Positions 36,067 through 48,960 are shown, counted from the stretch's first letter. The stretch: DNA of 64,000 nucleotides from Nageia nagi (GCA_050084985.1 JBITNC010000002.1:39060001-39124000), one strand, 5' to 3'. Program-made: numbers and translations. Notes: generated from the sequence alone by a model not told the origin.

Positions 36067-36768
36067 ATGATTAGGTACTCAGATCAAGTTGGGGGGAGGA
36101 AAACTTCTACACCATTCATTAATTGCACCTAACACCATTAGTTCAATCACTACACCTAATTAATAGTAGTATGCATATTTTATTCTTATTTAAAACTTAA
36201 TAAATGAAATATGTGTGTATGTTAATATGTCTTGAGGTATGAAGGATTTTCGCATATGTGCAATCTTTTGTGCGTGGGTGACATGGGATGGAAGTATATC
36301 TGATAATGACCAAGCATACATAGAAGATGGCTACATAGCTATTTGATAAGTTGATGGTTATGAATTTAACTTCAAATGCCTACATGCTTTCAACTATAAT
36401 GACTACACTACTAATCAGGTTTGGGATAGTTTTTGGGTGCTTCTAATTTACTGAGGTGGTATTTGCATTTTCATTATAGTGAATTCAGTAATCATGGGTT
36501 TGAAGAAGAGAGATGAACCTTAGAGTATTGAAGAATTACAAATAAATCATGAGGTGGTAAACATATTTGAAAGAGCTCAATGGATTCCCTTATTATATAA
36601 GTTTCAAGGCTTTGATATGGATTTAGTTTTAGAATTTTTGGAGAATTTTGAAGCTAACTTTGTAACTAATAGGGGGCATACTATTCCAATGATTAAAAAA
36701 GCAATTATCAATATTTTTAGATTTCCCATGTATGGGTAGGATTTATTGTAATTATGTCATTATAAAGC
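36067..36768 (+). pseudogene. Post-pol ORF of element C, tandem copy 2 (right of element E)
   Basis: Continues the spacer broken at 15136, then the ORF at about 36350-36760. The best reading, 36554-36739, has FERAQWIPLL, FDMDLVLEFLENF and a closing RFPMYG box. The upstream hydrophobic part is frameshifted (about 36375-36480). It ends at about 36768 where integrase text resumes, the same joint as at 13088. Confidence 0.6.
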
Positions 36769-37925
36769 TATATATTATTGGCCATCCATATGCATAAGGA
36801 TATGAAATTTTATGTGTAACAATATGACCAATGTCAGAAGAATTTATCAAATAACTTAAAGAAGGAGACCTATGTTTGGTTGAGGAAGAATCATCTTGCT
36901 ATATCAAACAAACTTTCTCAACATCCAAAAAGGAATAATTAGTTGATTTTGGTGATAAAATTGATATGTATCATGGGTAAAAAATAGTGGTGATGGTAGT
37001 AAAATAAGTGAAAACTAGGTCACTAGCATTTATCTGGGTGAAAACCATCCCCATCAATATTCATCATTCATTAAAAAATAAAATTGATTACCCATTAAAA
37101 TTTGCAAAGATATGGTTGATTCATATAATATAGGTATTTGAATTTTATGCTATGAACTTTAGTCCTTTTGTCTTAATCTATCCTCACATTCACCCACTTT
37201 ACAACTTGTACATCATTTGTATCCTCCTTACAAAAATCTAGAGTTTTGCAACTCACTTAGCTTCAAAGTCTTAAATTCCACTAGCTATAGAGTCTTATGT
37301 TCCATTAGCTCCAAAGTATTATGTTCCATTCCACCAAATTCTTGTGTGTTACTTAGCTTTAGAGTCTTGTGTTTTGGTAGCTCCAAAGTTTTTGATTTTT
37401 TTTTAGCTCTAGATTTTTACATTTGGTACCTCACTTGCCACATGTATTTTAATAATAACATCTTCTAGGTAAATTATTCCAAATACCATCATCTAATTCC
37501 ATGCCCAAATTCGCCTTTGTGGTGCATCAATACTACATGATTCCTATGTGGATGGGATGGGTTGCTTGAATTAAGAGTATGCATTAATTATAATGCTAGC
37601 TCTTTGCACATGATATCCATATTTTCATCATAATCAAGCACTCATATCAAGTTGGGGAGGATAGCTGCTACACCATTCATTTATTGCACCCAACACCTTT
37701 GGCTTAATCACTATTCCTCATTAATAGTAGTATGTATATTTTATTCTTATTTTTAACTTAATAAATGAAATATGTTGGTATGTTAATATATATTAGGATA
37801 TGGAGAATGGTTGTATACATGTGATCTTATGTGGATAGGTGATGTGGGATGGAATTACATCTAATAGTTACTAAGCACAAATATAACATAGTCCCATAGC
37901 TCTAATTTTACAAGTTTATAGCATC
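36769..37925 (+). pseudogene. Tandem copy 3: integrase fragment with internal deletion, then spacer
   Basis: Starts at the integrase zinc-finger text (TATTGGCCATCCATATGCATAAGG), then jumps at about 36838 from GTCAGAAG to AATTTATCAAATAACTT of the integrase tail. About 1.1 kb present in copy 1 (10500-11625) is missing, joined at AGAAG-like microhomology. The spacer (36.9-37.6 kb) follows as in copies 1 and 2. Confidence 0.75.
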
Positions 37926-38833
37926 TGATTTAACTTTGAATGTTTGCATGATTTCTACCATAGCCCTTACATTGATAATCGCATTAGGGATAGTCATTGG
38001 ATGGTTCTTCATTTATAGAGGTGGTGTTTTTATTTTCACTTTAGTTCATTCAATAATCATGGGTTTGAAGAAGAGATATAAACCTTGGAGTATTGAAGAA
38101 TTATAGAGAAATCATGAGGTGGTCAATATATTTGAAAGAGCTTAGTGGATTCCCTTATTACAAAGTTTTAGGGCTTTGACATGGATTTAGTTTCAATGTT
38201 CTTGGGGAATTTTGAAGGTGACTCTGTAACTATTAGGGTAGATACTATTCTAATGACTAAAGAAGCAATTAATAATATTTTTGGGTTTCCCATTCATGGG
38301 GAGGATCTATTGAAATGATACCATTATAAATATTTTCTACAAAATTTTCATACATGATAAGAGAAACATGTAGAAATATATATGACCAATGGCCACATTC
38401 AAAGAATTCAGCACAAAACTATACCTCATTCCTAGGATTTAGTAGCTTAATGGGTGATATGATATATCTCTTGTTAAGGATAATTCACCATCTTTCTAGG
38501 ACAAAACCTCAAATTACTAATTGATGTAAGGTATGAGTCTTCTTATATCTATAATATCTCTAAATTTCTATATCAAATTCTATAGTAGATTATGTCTAAG
38601 TTTAGAAAATGTAAAAAGAATAGAATTGAGTTGGTTAAACACCATGGGTTAATTACTCTCTTTTTCCATGAGTTTTTCATTCATAAAAAAATGGGGATAT
38701 TCTTTGTAATTCATTTTTGAGAAAGGAATATGGCATCGCTATAAAATCCTCTATATTTGAATCTCAATATGAAAATTCTCATCATACAAATGAATATGCC
38801 CTCTCTAAAAAATTTGGAGCTCAATTTAGGGTG
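37926..38833 (+). pseudogene. Post-pol ORF of element C, tandem copy 3, first part
   Basis: This copy runs past the repeat end into unique sequence, so it is the true continuation of the ORF. A hydrophobic segment (about 37950-38045; IALTLIIALGIVIG), LKKRYKPWSIEEL, the LENFEGDSVTIR-like and GFP-GEDLL boxes, then a basic and aromatic region to ORF 38717-38950. Stops are present. Element F interrupts it at 38834; the reading continues after 46715. Confidence 0.55.
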
Positions 38834-38838
38834 AACCC

Positions 38839-39360
38839 TGAAGGAGATGAAGTAGATCTTTATCTCCACCCAAGATCACCTTGGATGGAATCTTCCACTA
38901 ATCTTAAGAACATATTGATCATTCACATAAAAGAACACAAACATGTATAGTGGTTCCTCCACCAAGGGAGTACATCCACTTGAACCATCTCTAATTTCTA
39001 TTTTCTCAAGAACTCTAACTCTCTTTACAAATTCTCAATAATTCTTCTACAAGAATTCTCTTATACAATTTCTATAAGAGAATTTCTATAACTTTATAAG
39101 ACTAACATTTTCATTCTTCTCTAAGTGTATTTTATAGCAAGCCCATGCCCCTTATTTATAGGTGAGAACCTCATCTTTTAACTCAAGGTCTACATGAGGT
39201 CAGTATGGACAAGTGCCATGCTACGATGAAGTCAAATTCTTCCACTACTTTATCACTTTTATGTATTTAGTGATAAAATAGGGAATGCAATAAAAGGATT
39301 ATTAATACTTAAATACCATCTAAAGACAACTTACATAATAATACATTACATATTCTAACA
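38839..39360 (-). repeat. 3' LTR of element F
   Basis: 522 bp, TG...CA; TATA box at 39153-39160 (minus); followed inside by CTCCCCCTTAATT, the polypurine tract on the minus strand. Confidence 0.92.
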
Positions 39361-42105
39361 CTCCCCCTTAATTTAATATTAGGAAAGTAAGAAAACAAGA
39401 GTGTAAGAGAGTTCTCCTCCATTGAAAATACAATCAAAGATGAGAACATGAGAATATAGAATTGAGATGGTTCTACAAGGCTCAACTACTTAACCATTAA
39501 ACAAATGGTTTATAATACATATCTATCAACTATAAATGGTGTTAATATACAAGTAGTAGTCATTCAACAACATGTTAAATGATAAGCCTCCATGAGCTTG
39601 TATATCTAACATAAGTAACCTACAATCTCTAAAGAAACCAGGAACCTACAAGAAGCTCATAACAAGATCAGTTAGATGCACTATACATCAAGAAAAAACA
39701 TTAAACAAGCATATGGTCATCTAAAAAATATCCATATCATCAATAATATAGAGTTCTCATAAATATTTTTAAATATAAAGGATTCATTCATAGTCTACAC
39801 CTTAAGATTCATCCTCTACTCCCTCTTAAGGTCAACTTTACCATCCTAAGCAATTATATAGGTTCATCATATAATATAGGCCTTAAGGTCAATTTTACCA
39901 TCCTAATCAATTATATAGGTTCATATATGCTTTCATATGAAGTTTACATTATATAGAGTACTAATTATCCCCCTTTAGGGCAACTTAATTACAAGAAGGA
40001 AGTCAATAATAAGATTATAGAATATGCATGTATTAATGTAATTAAGAATCCATGAAATGAAACTTATGGAGTAGGACCAAAACATATTCGTGGTGAATAT
40101 CAATGGAAGGCATATTCCATTTTGGTAGATTTAGTTATCATGATTAAATCATTAAATAAGGAAATTAAAAACATAAAATGGGTTAGGAGTTGCTTTAGAG
40201 GTAGGGTTAGTGACAAAATGATTTAAGAGCTTAGGAATAAGTGTAGTGGTAGCACTTTGTTTACCTCATATAATAGACTAACTTTGTTTACCTCATATAA
40301 TAGACTAAGGAAGAAAAAAATGACATAGTGGTAATATCATTCAACATGATAATATTATGAGTATTTTTTTCTTCTTCATAAGTTCATCACTTTTCTTTCC
40401 TTTTGATTTTCTCCAAGGTTCTAATTATTGTGTCAAAGACAACATCAATTATTGAAAATTCTTTCATTAAATTGGTAGAAAAAGGTGTTCACCTAATACT
40501 TTTACGTAAGAAGCCAATATTGTTCATAAAAAAATATGAAGGCAAGTATTAAGAATATTGTTCTTTCCATCAACAAATTAAGGCAAGAATTAGGGTCATT
40601 AAGGCAATAGGAAAATAAAGTTGTAATATAATTGCCAACTTGATCATTCTAGTAAGCAAGTTAAGAACTAGATGCCATTTTAAGATGCATATATTTTTAT
40701 CCATGTATAAATATGTTGACTTATAAGGTTAAGATCTCCAACAATAATACTATAACCTGAATAATGAAAATATCAACTTGACTATGCATCCTAGTTAAGA
40801 TGTCCAAGTCATTAATCATAAAAAATACCATCTTAACCATGCTACTAGTTAAGATGTATATGATGGAGGTCAATAGCATTAATCCAATAACATGAATTCA
40901 ATTTTCCATAAAGAAAAAAATATTTCAATGTGGGATAAGAATGAACCTTTTGAAATACTCTAATATTTAACAATTATGGAGAAGGTCGAACCCTTTTAAC
41001 CACTTCAACATGTGGCAATTATGGAGAAGGTCAAACCTTTTTAACCACTATGAGACTTCACAATTAGGGAGAAGGTAAAACATTTTTAACAACTCCAATA
41101 CTTGAAAATCATGGAGAAGGTCAAATCTTTTTAACCACTTCATTTATGAGAACTCTTTAGTAAATAATTCAAAGAGGAATACATTTTCCCATATTATCTT
41201 TTAAAACATCCATAAACATGGATAGAACTTCTTAACAAAGAAGCAACACAAATTCATAAAATGGAAAAATAATCAATCAAGTTATAGTTACATAAGGTTT
41301 TTATATATTGCCAATTTGCATCATTATTTAAGTCTCTATAAAGAATGTGAAAGACTTAATTATTGATTGTTTAATCCATAATATTATGGTCAATCAATTT
41401 AAGCAATTATTTAAATGAATATGAATCGTAACTTATATATATAAATATATTTTTTTGCAAGGTTAACTTCATGAACAAGATGAAGGGTTTGAATGCTGAT
41501 CATAATAGTATGAAGCATATATAACAAGATATAATGAAGATCTATTATAATCATGATACACTTCCTTACACACCAAATTGTAAAAAAAAACAAAATAGTA
41601 TTTAATAGACAATACTAAGTAAGCATGATTTTGTTATAAATATATTTATTTATATAGTAAAAAGCAACCAAATATATATTGCTTAAAATATTCTTCTACT
41701 TGTAACTAATAGCAACTAGTAGATAGTACTTAATATAGTATTTTGCAAATGACTTAAGGATTTTCAAGAGGAGTAGCATTGATCTTAAGAGATTTTAATT
41801 CCTTGTAGATCATATAAGCACATTAAAATAATATGTTATTCCTATTTTGCAAGTTATTTCACTCTTCCATGAGCAAATCAAAGGCTTTCTCATACATTGT
41901 TCTCTTCCTTTTAAACATATCACATTTGTGATTGGAAACATATAATTATTTGTGTAAAGAATAGATTTCATGCTCTAATGAAGAGGGAATGGTCATAACA
42001 TTAGATAAGGATCCTTACCTAGCATTAGTTGGAGTAACATGAATCAAATAATTAGTCCAAAGATAATGCAAAGTATTAAGCTAACCATGGATTAGAGGAT
42101 TAGGA
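39361..42105 (-). other. Element F internal region, left part
   Basis: Noncoding. Contains a 67-bp offset duplication (TTAAGGTCAA...ATTATATAGGTTCAT at 39826 and 39893), a 27-bp direct duplication (CTTTGTTTACCTCATATAAT at about 40257-40307), and an exact 45-bp tandem array of four copies (anchor GGAGAAGG at 40978, 41023, 41068 and 41113). The latter lies in the 3' half, like the arrays of element E. Confidence 0.7.
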
Positions 42106-42106
42106 G

Positions 42107-42585
42107 GTGATGAAGTTAACCTTTTACAAATAACCTTTCGTTTACCAAGATATCAAGAAGGTACTTACAACATCAACACCATAACACAATAACACAAGCT
42201 AATTTCATAAATAACACAAGATATAAAGTGGTTCCTCCCTACTTGGGAGTACATACACTAACTAAGATTTTCTTATTCTCAAGGATCTCTCTTATAGAAC
42301 TCTCCTCTCTCCAAACCCTAATCCTAGCTTTACAATTTTTTCATTATAATGAGAGGAGGGGTAACTGTCTATTTATAATAAGAAAACCACCATTTAACCT
42401 TCTTTAGCCTCCCTTTAACCAAAGGGTAAGTTTATAGGTGTTTCTATATTTAATTATTTTTTAAATTTATTTCTCTTTCTATTTTTATTCCCTTAATGTT
42501 TCAATGTATCTAAAGATACTTAAGCATTAAGTGAACTTACATTAAAGAACAATATTACATAATATTACATTAGAAATTATAATAA
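42107..42585 (-). repeat. LTR-like segment of the E/F family inside element F
   Basis: It carries the shared LTR core (AAGTGGTTCCTCCCTACTTGGGAGTACAT), a TATTTATA box near 42379 and the AT-rich end with ACATAATATTACATTA, in the same order as the E and F LTRs, but is more diverged. Text before it (CTAACCATGG near 42083) resembles the E primer-site region. It could be a decayed solo LTR or the middle LTR of a three-LTR tandem; the ends are approximate. Confidence 0.6.
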
Positions 42586-45500
42586 TAGGAGTATGGATCT
42601 AAGGATTAGGTAGAGCATTGGATGGAACATTTAGCAAAGCATTGGGTAAAATATGGAGTGAAGGATTAGGCATAACATAATCCTCTTCATAACAAAAACA
42701 TGATGGATAATCTTCATAACCAATATGTGTTGGATACCTTTCTACCATATCTAATTGATGCCTTTATATTTGAATGTTGATATCTATTTATAGTCATTTG
42801 AATGAGGTAAGTAGATATGATTAGTAAACTCAATTAAGGTTGATAGTAAGGCCACCATAGATTTGTTATAGAAATAAAAACTTCTCCACAAACTATATCA
42901 TTCTATTTCCAAGAACAAGATGTGTCATCACATCACACATGTCTAAGCATTATTAATGCAGGTGGTAAGGTCATCATATATTTATACGAAAAAGAAATCA
43001 ATAAAATGAAATATATCTAAGCATTATTAATGCAAGTAGTAAGGTTACCACATAAGTCTACATGAATTAATTACATAAATAGCAATGGCACAAAAAATAT
43101 CTCATCATTCAATAAACATTTTCCACATAGATAAGGTTATAGAGTTTCGATATTCTCCTAGAAAAGAAGACTATCATGGTATGATATATTATATCATTAT
43201 TAACCAAGTTATAAACCAATAACACCATTAACTCAAGAATCATAAATTGTATGCCACAAGCCACAAAATATGAACTTAACTATGCCACTAGTCAAGCCTT
43301 ATACCACATAATACCAACTTGACAATACATTAGTCAAGATTTATAAACCATAAGTCCATCAATTCACTACAAGTGAAATAGCCATCCATTGATAAATATA
43401 TTGATAAATATCTATTATCAATAATACTATTGCATGGAAGGCAATATTGTTACCTAGATAAAGAATATTTATCAACAAGCATGTAGTCATAATAACAAAA
43501 TAATGAACTTCTCAACAATGTGGCATTAATACTTCAATAGGGATATAAGCTTATTAATATGGAATCACCAAGGTGAAAAATATTAAGTATTACTCTTAAA
43601 AAATATAATTATACTTTTACCAAGTATATAACTAATAAAACTAAATATCACATAGTCAAAGTGTGATATTGATATGCATAAGTTAAGGTTTAGATCAATT
43701 AACTTTAGTGTTATCAGCACACTTTATTTAAATTATTAGGGTAAAATAATACTTAATACCCATATAAATGCTATAAAAAATTAGTAACATCCTTTAAATA
43801 CAACTTATACCTTTATAGTCATAATATTTATTTTATCCATAACTATAGATGTTTGGAAACAATACAAAAATATCTTTTCTTTTAAAAGAAATATGTGCTT
43901 AAAAAGGAAGGTATCAATCTTGTACTTCAAAAAGAAGAGGTCCTCATCAAAAAGCATTTTTGCTTTTATTTTTTAAATGAATGGTCATGTACAAAAACAA
44001 AATTCCACATGCACTAGACATAAGGTAGGGGACTTATATATTTATGTTTTTACTTTTAGCTTAAGGTGTAGTTTTGCTAATGAGCTATGCCTTAATGTTT
44101 ATGAGGAACATAGATGGTGGGCCATAACAAGTGGGAATGCACTCAAGGTATGGGCCATAATAAGTGGAACTTGCAATAAATGTTTATCATTATATGTAAT
44201 AGATTTTACTCAATATTGCTCATAAAAAGAATTATTTCTTTACCTCTTCTTATTGAAAAATTAATAAATATGTGTAATAAATTTTACTTAATATTGTTCT
44301 AAAAAAAAATAATTATTACTTTGCCTCTTCATACATATCTCCCCCTTTATTTTTAAGAAAAAATTGCCCATTTTATGAAAAAATAATGTAAGAACAATTT
44401 TTTTTATTTTTGAAATAATAACAACCAAAATTAACATCCATAAATATTAAAAAAATTAAGAGTTATGCTCCCCCTCAATTTGAAAAATAATATAGGAACA
44501 ATTTCCTTAGCACCCAAAAAATATTTATTCATAAATATTTCTCACCCAATAAATATTTATCCATAAATATTCATCTTTAATATTTTTTAAATAATAACAC
44601 CCAAAACAAATATTTATCCATACATAAATATTTCTCCATTCTCCCTTTTTTTTATTTAAAACAAAAAATAACTCCTTAAAAATGATAACCACTCCTTGAT
44701 AGTAATAAATGCTAGTGATATGATCCCTTTGATTATGCAAGGAATAAAATTATTAGTCAAAAGAAATAGGAGGTGAAGAATTTAAGAAAGAAGTTATTAT
44801 TCTCACCAAAGATAAGAGGAGTCAAAAGAAATCATTTACTATCCATCCACTTTTTGGAAAGAATTATTAAAAAATTATACTATTTCACCAACTAGATGAA
44901 TCGTGAAGAGAAAACATGGTAAAAAATATTAAATAATTGTTCCCAACTAGAAACCACCATCTAACTTAAGAACAAATAGGGTTGGGATAGCATCAAGTTT
45001 CCCTTAAAAATGATCCTGAGTTGTTTTTTTTTTGTGGGTGATCTAAAATAGCTTGAATTAAGATTTGAGGTGGGGTAATCAATTATTTTACTTATCGATG
45101 ATATAATAGGGGTTGCATACCAACTAATAGGGTCATTTCCTAAGGGATCCACCTACCACCCAAGCTAGAGGGGGAGGTCATGCCCAACATAGGTTGCACC
45201 ACCCATGTAGGGAACTGCACCAAGCATAGGCAATTTGGGGAGGTAGGGAGTCGACCAATACATGCATACCCCTCAGCAGGATGCGAATGGACCAAGACAC
45301 ACACCACCCCAACAAGGGGCTACTAGCTAAATAGGCCTTGGTCACCCCTGAGGGGACCATGAGCAAGCTAGGCCATGTGCCACCCCAATAGGGGTTCATA
45401 AGCCGACCAAGCCACATGGGGGTTTTGGGGTGAATAATATGTATCTATTTTTTTTACATAAAAAAATTTTCTATATTTATTTTTTAAATATATATATATA

Positions 45501-46174
45501 TAATATATATATAAATTTTTAACTTACAAAAAATAGCTATATATAATATTATACATAATATATATATTTCTTTTTTTATGTGCATAAAAAATGGTATGAA
45601 AGTCTTGTAAATTTGTAAAACAAAATGCACTAATATATTTTACAATATCTTCCTTCTTGTAAAATAATATATTTTCATTAGAGATATATAACTTTCACAA
45701 GAAAATAACAATAGAAAATAGTCAACAATTTTTGTAAAAGTTCAAATTGTAAAAATTTGTAACTTATAAAAATAAGTAGAAAACAATTTACAAAAATTAA
45801 CTAATATAGTAAATAAGGTTTAAAACTAACATAGCAAAATGTAAAATTGCATATTAAATCTTTATTAAAAAAAGGTTAATCTCTTCAATAAATAAGGAAT
45901 TTAGTATAAAAAATTGTTAGGAAACACCACAACCATTTTATTGTCCCACCAAGAAGCTATTTTAACACGTATATAGGCTTCAAGCTTAATCTTAATAAAA
46001 ATAGCTTTTGTATGAAATAAAAAAAGCTTAAAAAAGAGCTAAATTTTAGCAAAAAAGTAATTGCAAATAAAATAGCTTACAAAATGTAAGAAAGTGAGGA
46101 GAAGATTTATACCTCAAGATAGTTTTACCTCATAATATGAATGTAATATCTCCAAGGGATGTTCTGATACCAAA
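42586..46174 (-). other. Element F internal region, right part
   Basis: Noncoding. A repeated CTAAGCATTATTAATGCA(A/G)GT(G/A)GTAAGG block (42945, 43018), TTAACTATGCCACTAGTCAAG-like text (43275-43350) that also occurs at 40780-40860, an (AT)n stretch at 45484-45515, and a GC-rich island at 45165-45425 with repeats such as CACCCCAA-AGGGG. PBS region at 46158-46174. Confidence 0.6.
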
Positions 46175-46709
46175 TAAAGGAGATGAGGTAGATCTTTATC
46201 TCTACCCAATATCACCTTGGATGGAATCTTCCACTAATCTTAAGAACACATAGATTATTCACACAACAGAATATAAACATGTATATTGGTTCCTCCATCA
46301 AGGGAGTACATACACTTTAACCATATCTAATTTCTATTTTCTCAATAACTCTAACTCTCTTTACAAATTTTCAAGAATTCTTTTATAAGAATTATCCTAT
46401 ATAATTCCTATAAGAGCATTCATAGAACTCTACAAGACTAGCATTTTAATGCTTCTCCAAGTATCTTTTACAACAAGCCCATGCCCTTTAATTATAGGTG
46501 AGAACCTCACCTTAACTCACCTTTTATCTCAAGGTTTACATGGGGGGGTTAGTATGGAAAAGTTTTATGCTAGGATGAAGTCAAAGTTTTTCACTACTTT
46601 ATCACTTTTAGGTATTTAGTGATAAAATAGGGAATTACATAAAAGGATTATTATTAATTAGATATCACCTAAATACAATTTACAAAATAATAGATTATAT
46701 ATTATAACA
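46175..46709 (-). repeat. 5' LTR of element F
   Basis: 535 bp; pair of 38839-39360. The plus-strand first base pair reads TA instead of TG, a single decay change. It ends ATAACA immediately before the AACCC duplication. Confidence 0.92.
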
Positions 46710-46714
46710 AACCC

Positions 46715-48960
46715 TACATGTACCTAGATACCCCATAATTTGGGAGGTATAATACATCCAACTCTAACTCTCTTCCTAACAATCCAAATATGGTTCCCTA
46801 TGAAGAAATTGATAGTTATAAGGACTATCACAACTAAGATAGAGCCCTATGAGTTTCATATTATGGATTTACCAAAAACCTTAAACTCCCTTCAAAATTG
46901 TATCCCTTTGAACCCTAAATTCAAAGCATTAGAATAATTTATGAATAGCCAACAAGGATTAGAGATTGTTGCTAATTTAAGGTGTAATAGAACACAAATT
47001 CGCCTTTCTATAAATGAGGAGAAATCTGATGAAGGTCCCTATTTATTTCAAATAAGAAGGGGTAAAGAGAAAATATTCTTTAAAGAAATGGGAACTTCAC
47101 AAAAGAAGCCTCATGTTGATATGAAAGATGAAAATAGGCCTTCCAAGGAATATGTTCTAGAGTTGGAGATTTCAGAGCCTCAAGAGACTCTTAACTAGCC
47201 TATTAGCCCCAAAATTTAATCAAAGAAGGGGCATACCTTGTTGGATGATCCTGATTATGAATCACTATATCATGATGCTTCTAAGGATGATATGCAAGTC
47301 ATGTAAGTTAAGGAGGAGGATACTCTAATGCATGAAGGTAATAATAAGCCAAACACTTTAACCTCACTAGATATGTTGGCTTAAGTGGTCATTCAACCTT
47401 CCCCAAATGAGAAAACTCTAACACATATACTACTATTAAAAATAAAGGTCCTTGAGGATACAAATTATAAGTTGGAGAAGGAAAATAAGAATGTTAGGAA
47501 ATATCATCAAAAGATTATGAGAATGTGTACCGAACTTATAGAGAAAAATGCCATTATCAAAAAGAAACAAGATATGACTAAGGAATGGGAGAAATAGCTA
47601 CATGACATTGTGGAACAATAAGATGATATCAAGAAGGAAATGAGTGATACCTTGAAAATAGAATAGGGAATTCAAATTCATTAGAACAAAGGCTAGAGGA
47701 ACTAAAAATGAGCTAGCTACAACTATGCTTAATAGTGTTAAAATGTAGACTTCATTAGAGCAATTACAAGCCTTACATGATGCACTCACAAAGAGTAATT
47801 AGACTTTGACTCAGATGACCAATGAGCAAAAGGAATTCATATAATGTCTCATCATAAATAATAAAGATTTAAATAAAGAAATATTGATTCTAAAGCATAA
47901 AGTTAAGCATATGGACCTTATGAAGAAGGTTGTGGTTGATGTGTGTTCAATGTTTGATGTAGCAATATATAACATATTCCTTAAGGATAAATCCTATAGA
48001 TGAAGGATTAGTAGAATCAAAAAAATATTACCTTATGTAATAGAGGACAATGGTGAGTTCCTTAAAGCCTATTATCAAGATGAAGAGAATGATTAGTATC
48101 TAATTTGTGAGCCTTATTTGCATGGCTTATTCCTTTATACTAATGTCAAATTCCTTCCTAACTTGTTTCATAGAAAAGTGTAACTGAGAGTTTTAACTTC
48201 AGTGATACTAATTCAAGTGAAATGGAAGTAAGAGCTAGACTTATTTCAAAGAAGAGTAGTTAAATATGACTTACCCTTGATTTCATATTTAAAGAACCTT
48301 GTGATAAAACCACATGTCTTGCCTTAGTATCAAATTGCAATATAAGATGTATTGAATAATATAAAGGATTTTTCACAAGATATTTGGATCAAGCCATTGA
48401 AAGTGTCAAGATTAGGTGGAGTATTTAAAGTATCAACAAAAAAAGGATGGAGATCATTTCTCTAAATAATCTATTATGGATCCATAATAGAGCTAAAATC
48501 ATAATCAATATATAGAGGACATACTCTATAGATTAGATTGGGATGAGATTTAGGCCACCAACTATATTACTTCATGTTACTTATTTGGAGGAAAATAGAC
48601 CATTAGATGACATTAGTTATATAATCTAGCTCATGGGAATTAGGATGTTGGGAGGTATGTCATATAATGTACTAGCACCTAAGGAGAAAGAGAAGATGGA
48701 CCATTTTCTAAAGGAGTGTATTGATATTATGACCTTTGCTAGAGTGAATATATAGCTGGCTCTAGACTATTAGTTTTTATTGAATATAAGGGATTTGGAA
48801 TCTTTATTTCATGTGGCATCAAGAATATGGTAAACACATGTTATGATAAATGATTGAGTAGTTCAATATCTATTGCTAATTGGAAACCTATTTTAGCAAG
48901 AATCTAATTGCAGGAGATATACTTCTGATTCATCATTGGTTATACTTACCTAATTAAAAT
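46715..48960 (+). pseudogene. Continuation of the element C post-pol ORF, coiled-coil part
   Basis: After removing F and one AACCC copy, the reading crosses from 38833 into 46715 onward. ORFs 46740-46937, 46941-47198 and 47385-47597 give a Pro-rich stretch (IPLNPKFKALE), then acidic and Lys/Glu-rich heptad-like sequence (LEDTNYKLEKENKNVRKYHQ) typical of a coiled coil, with further charged text to about 47990 and a decayed tail to about 48960. Stops are frequent, often TAG or TAA where Gln is expected. I do not recognise the full-length family. Confidence 0.45.

Larger units (their letters stand above)
38839..46709 (-). mobile_element. Element F: LTR retrotransposon, noncoding, relative of element E
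   Basis: 7,871 bp with exact target-site duplication AACCC (38834-38838, 46710-46714). LTRs 38839-39360 and 46175-46709. The PBS beside the right LTR reads TGGTATCAGAACATCCC on the minus strand, initiator-Met-like; the purine tract AAGGGGGAG lies beside the left LTR. No gag or pol reading found in 39361-46174. The LTRs differ clearly more than those of A, so F is older. It shares LTR core (GTGGTTCCTCCA-C, GGGAGTACAT) and 3' internal text with E. Confidence 0.9.

Noticed and set aside
45178-45417. 79-residue minus-strand ORF in the GC-rich island
   Set aside because: Trp/Leu/Ser-rich product of repeated GC-rich text with no known domain.
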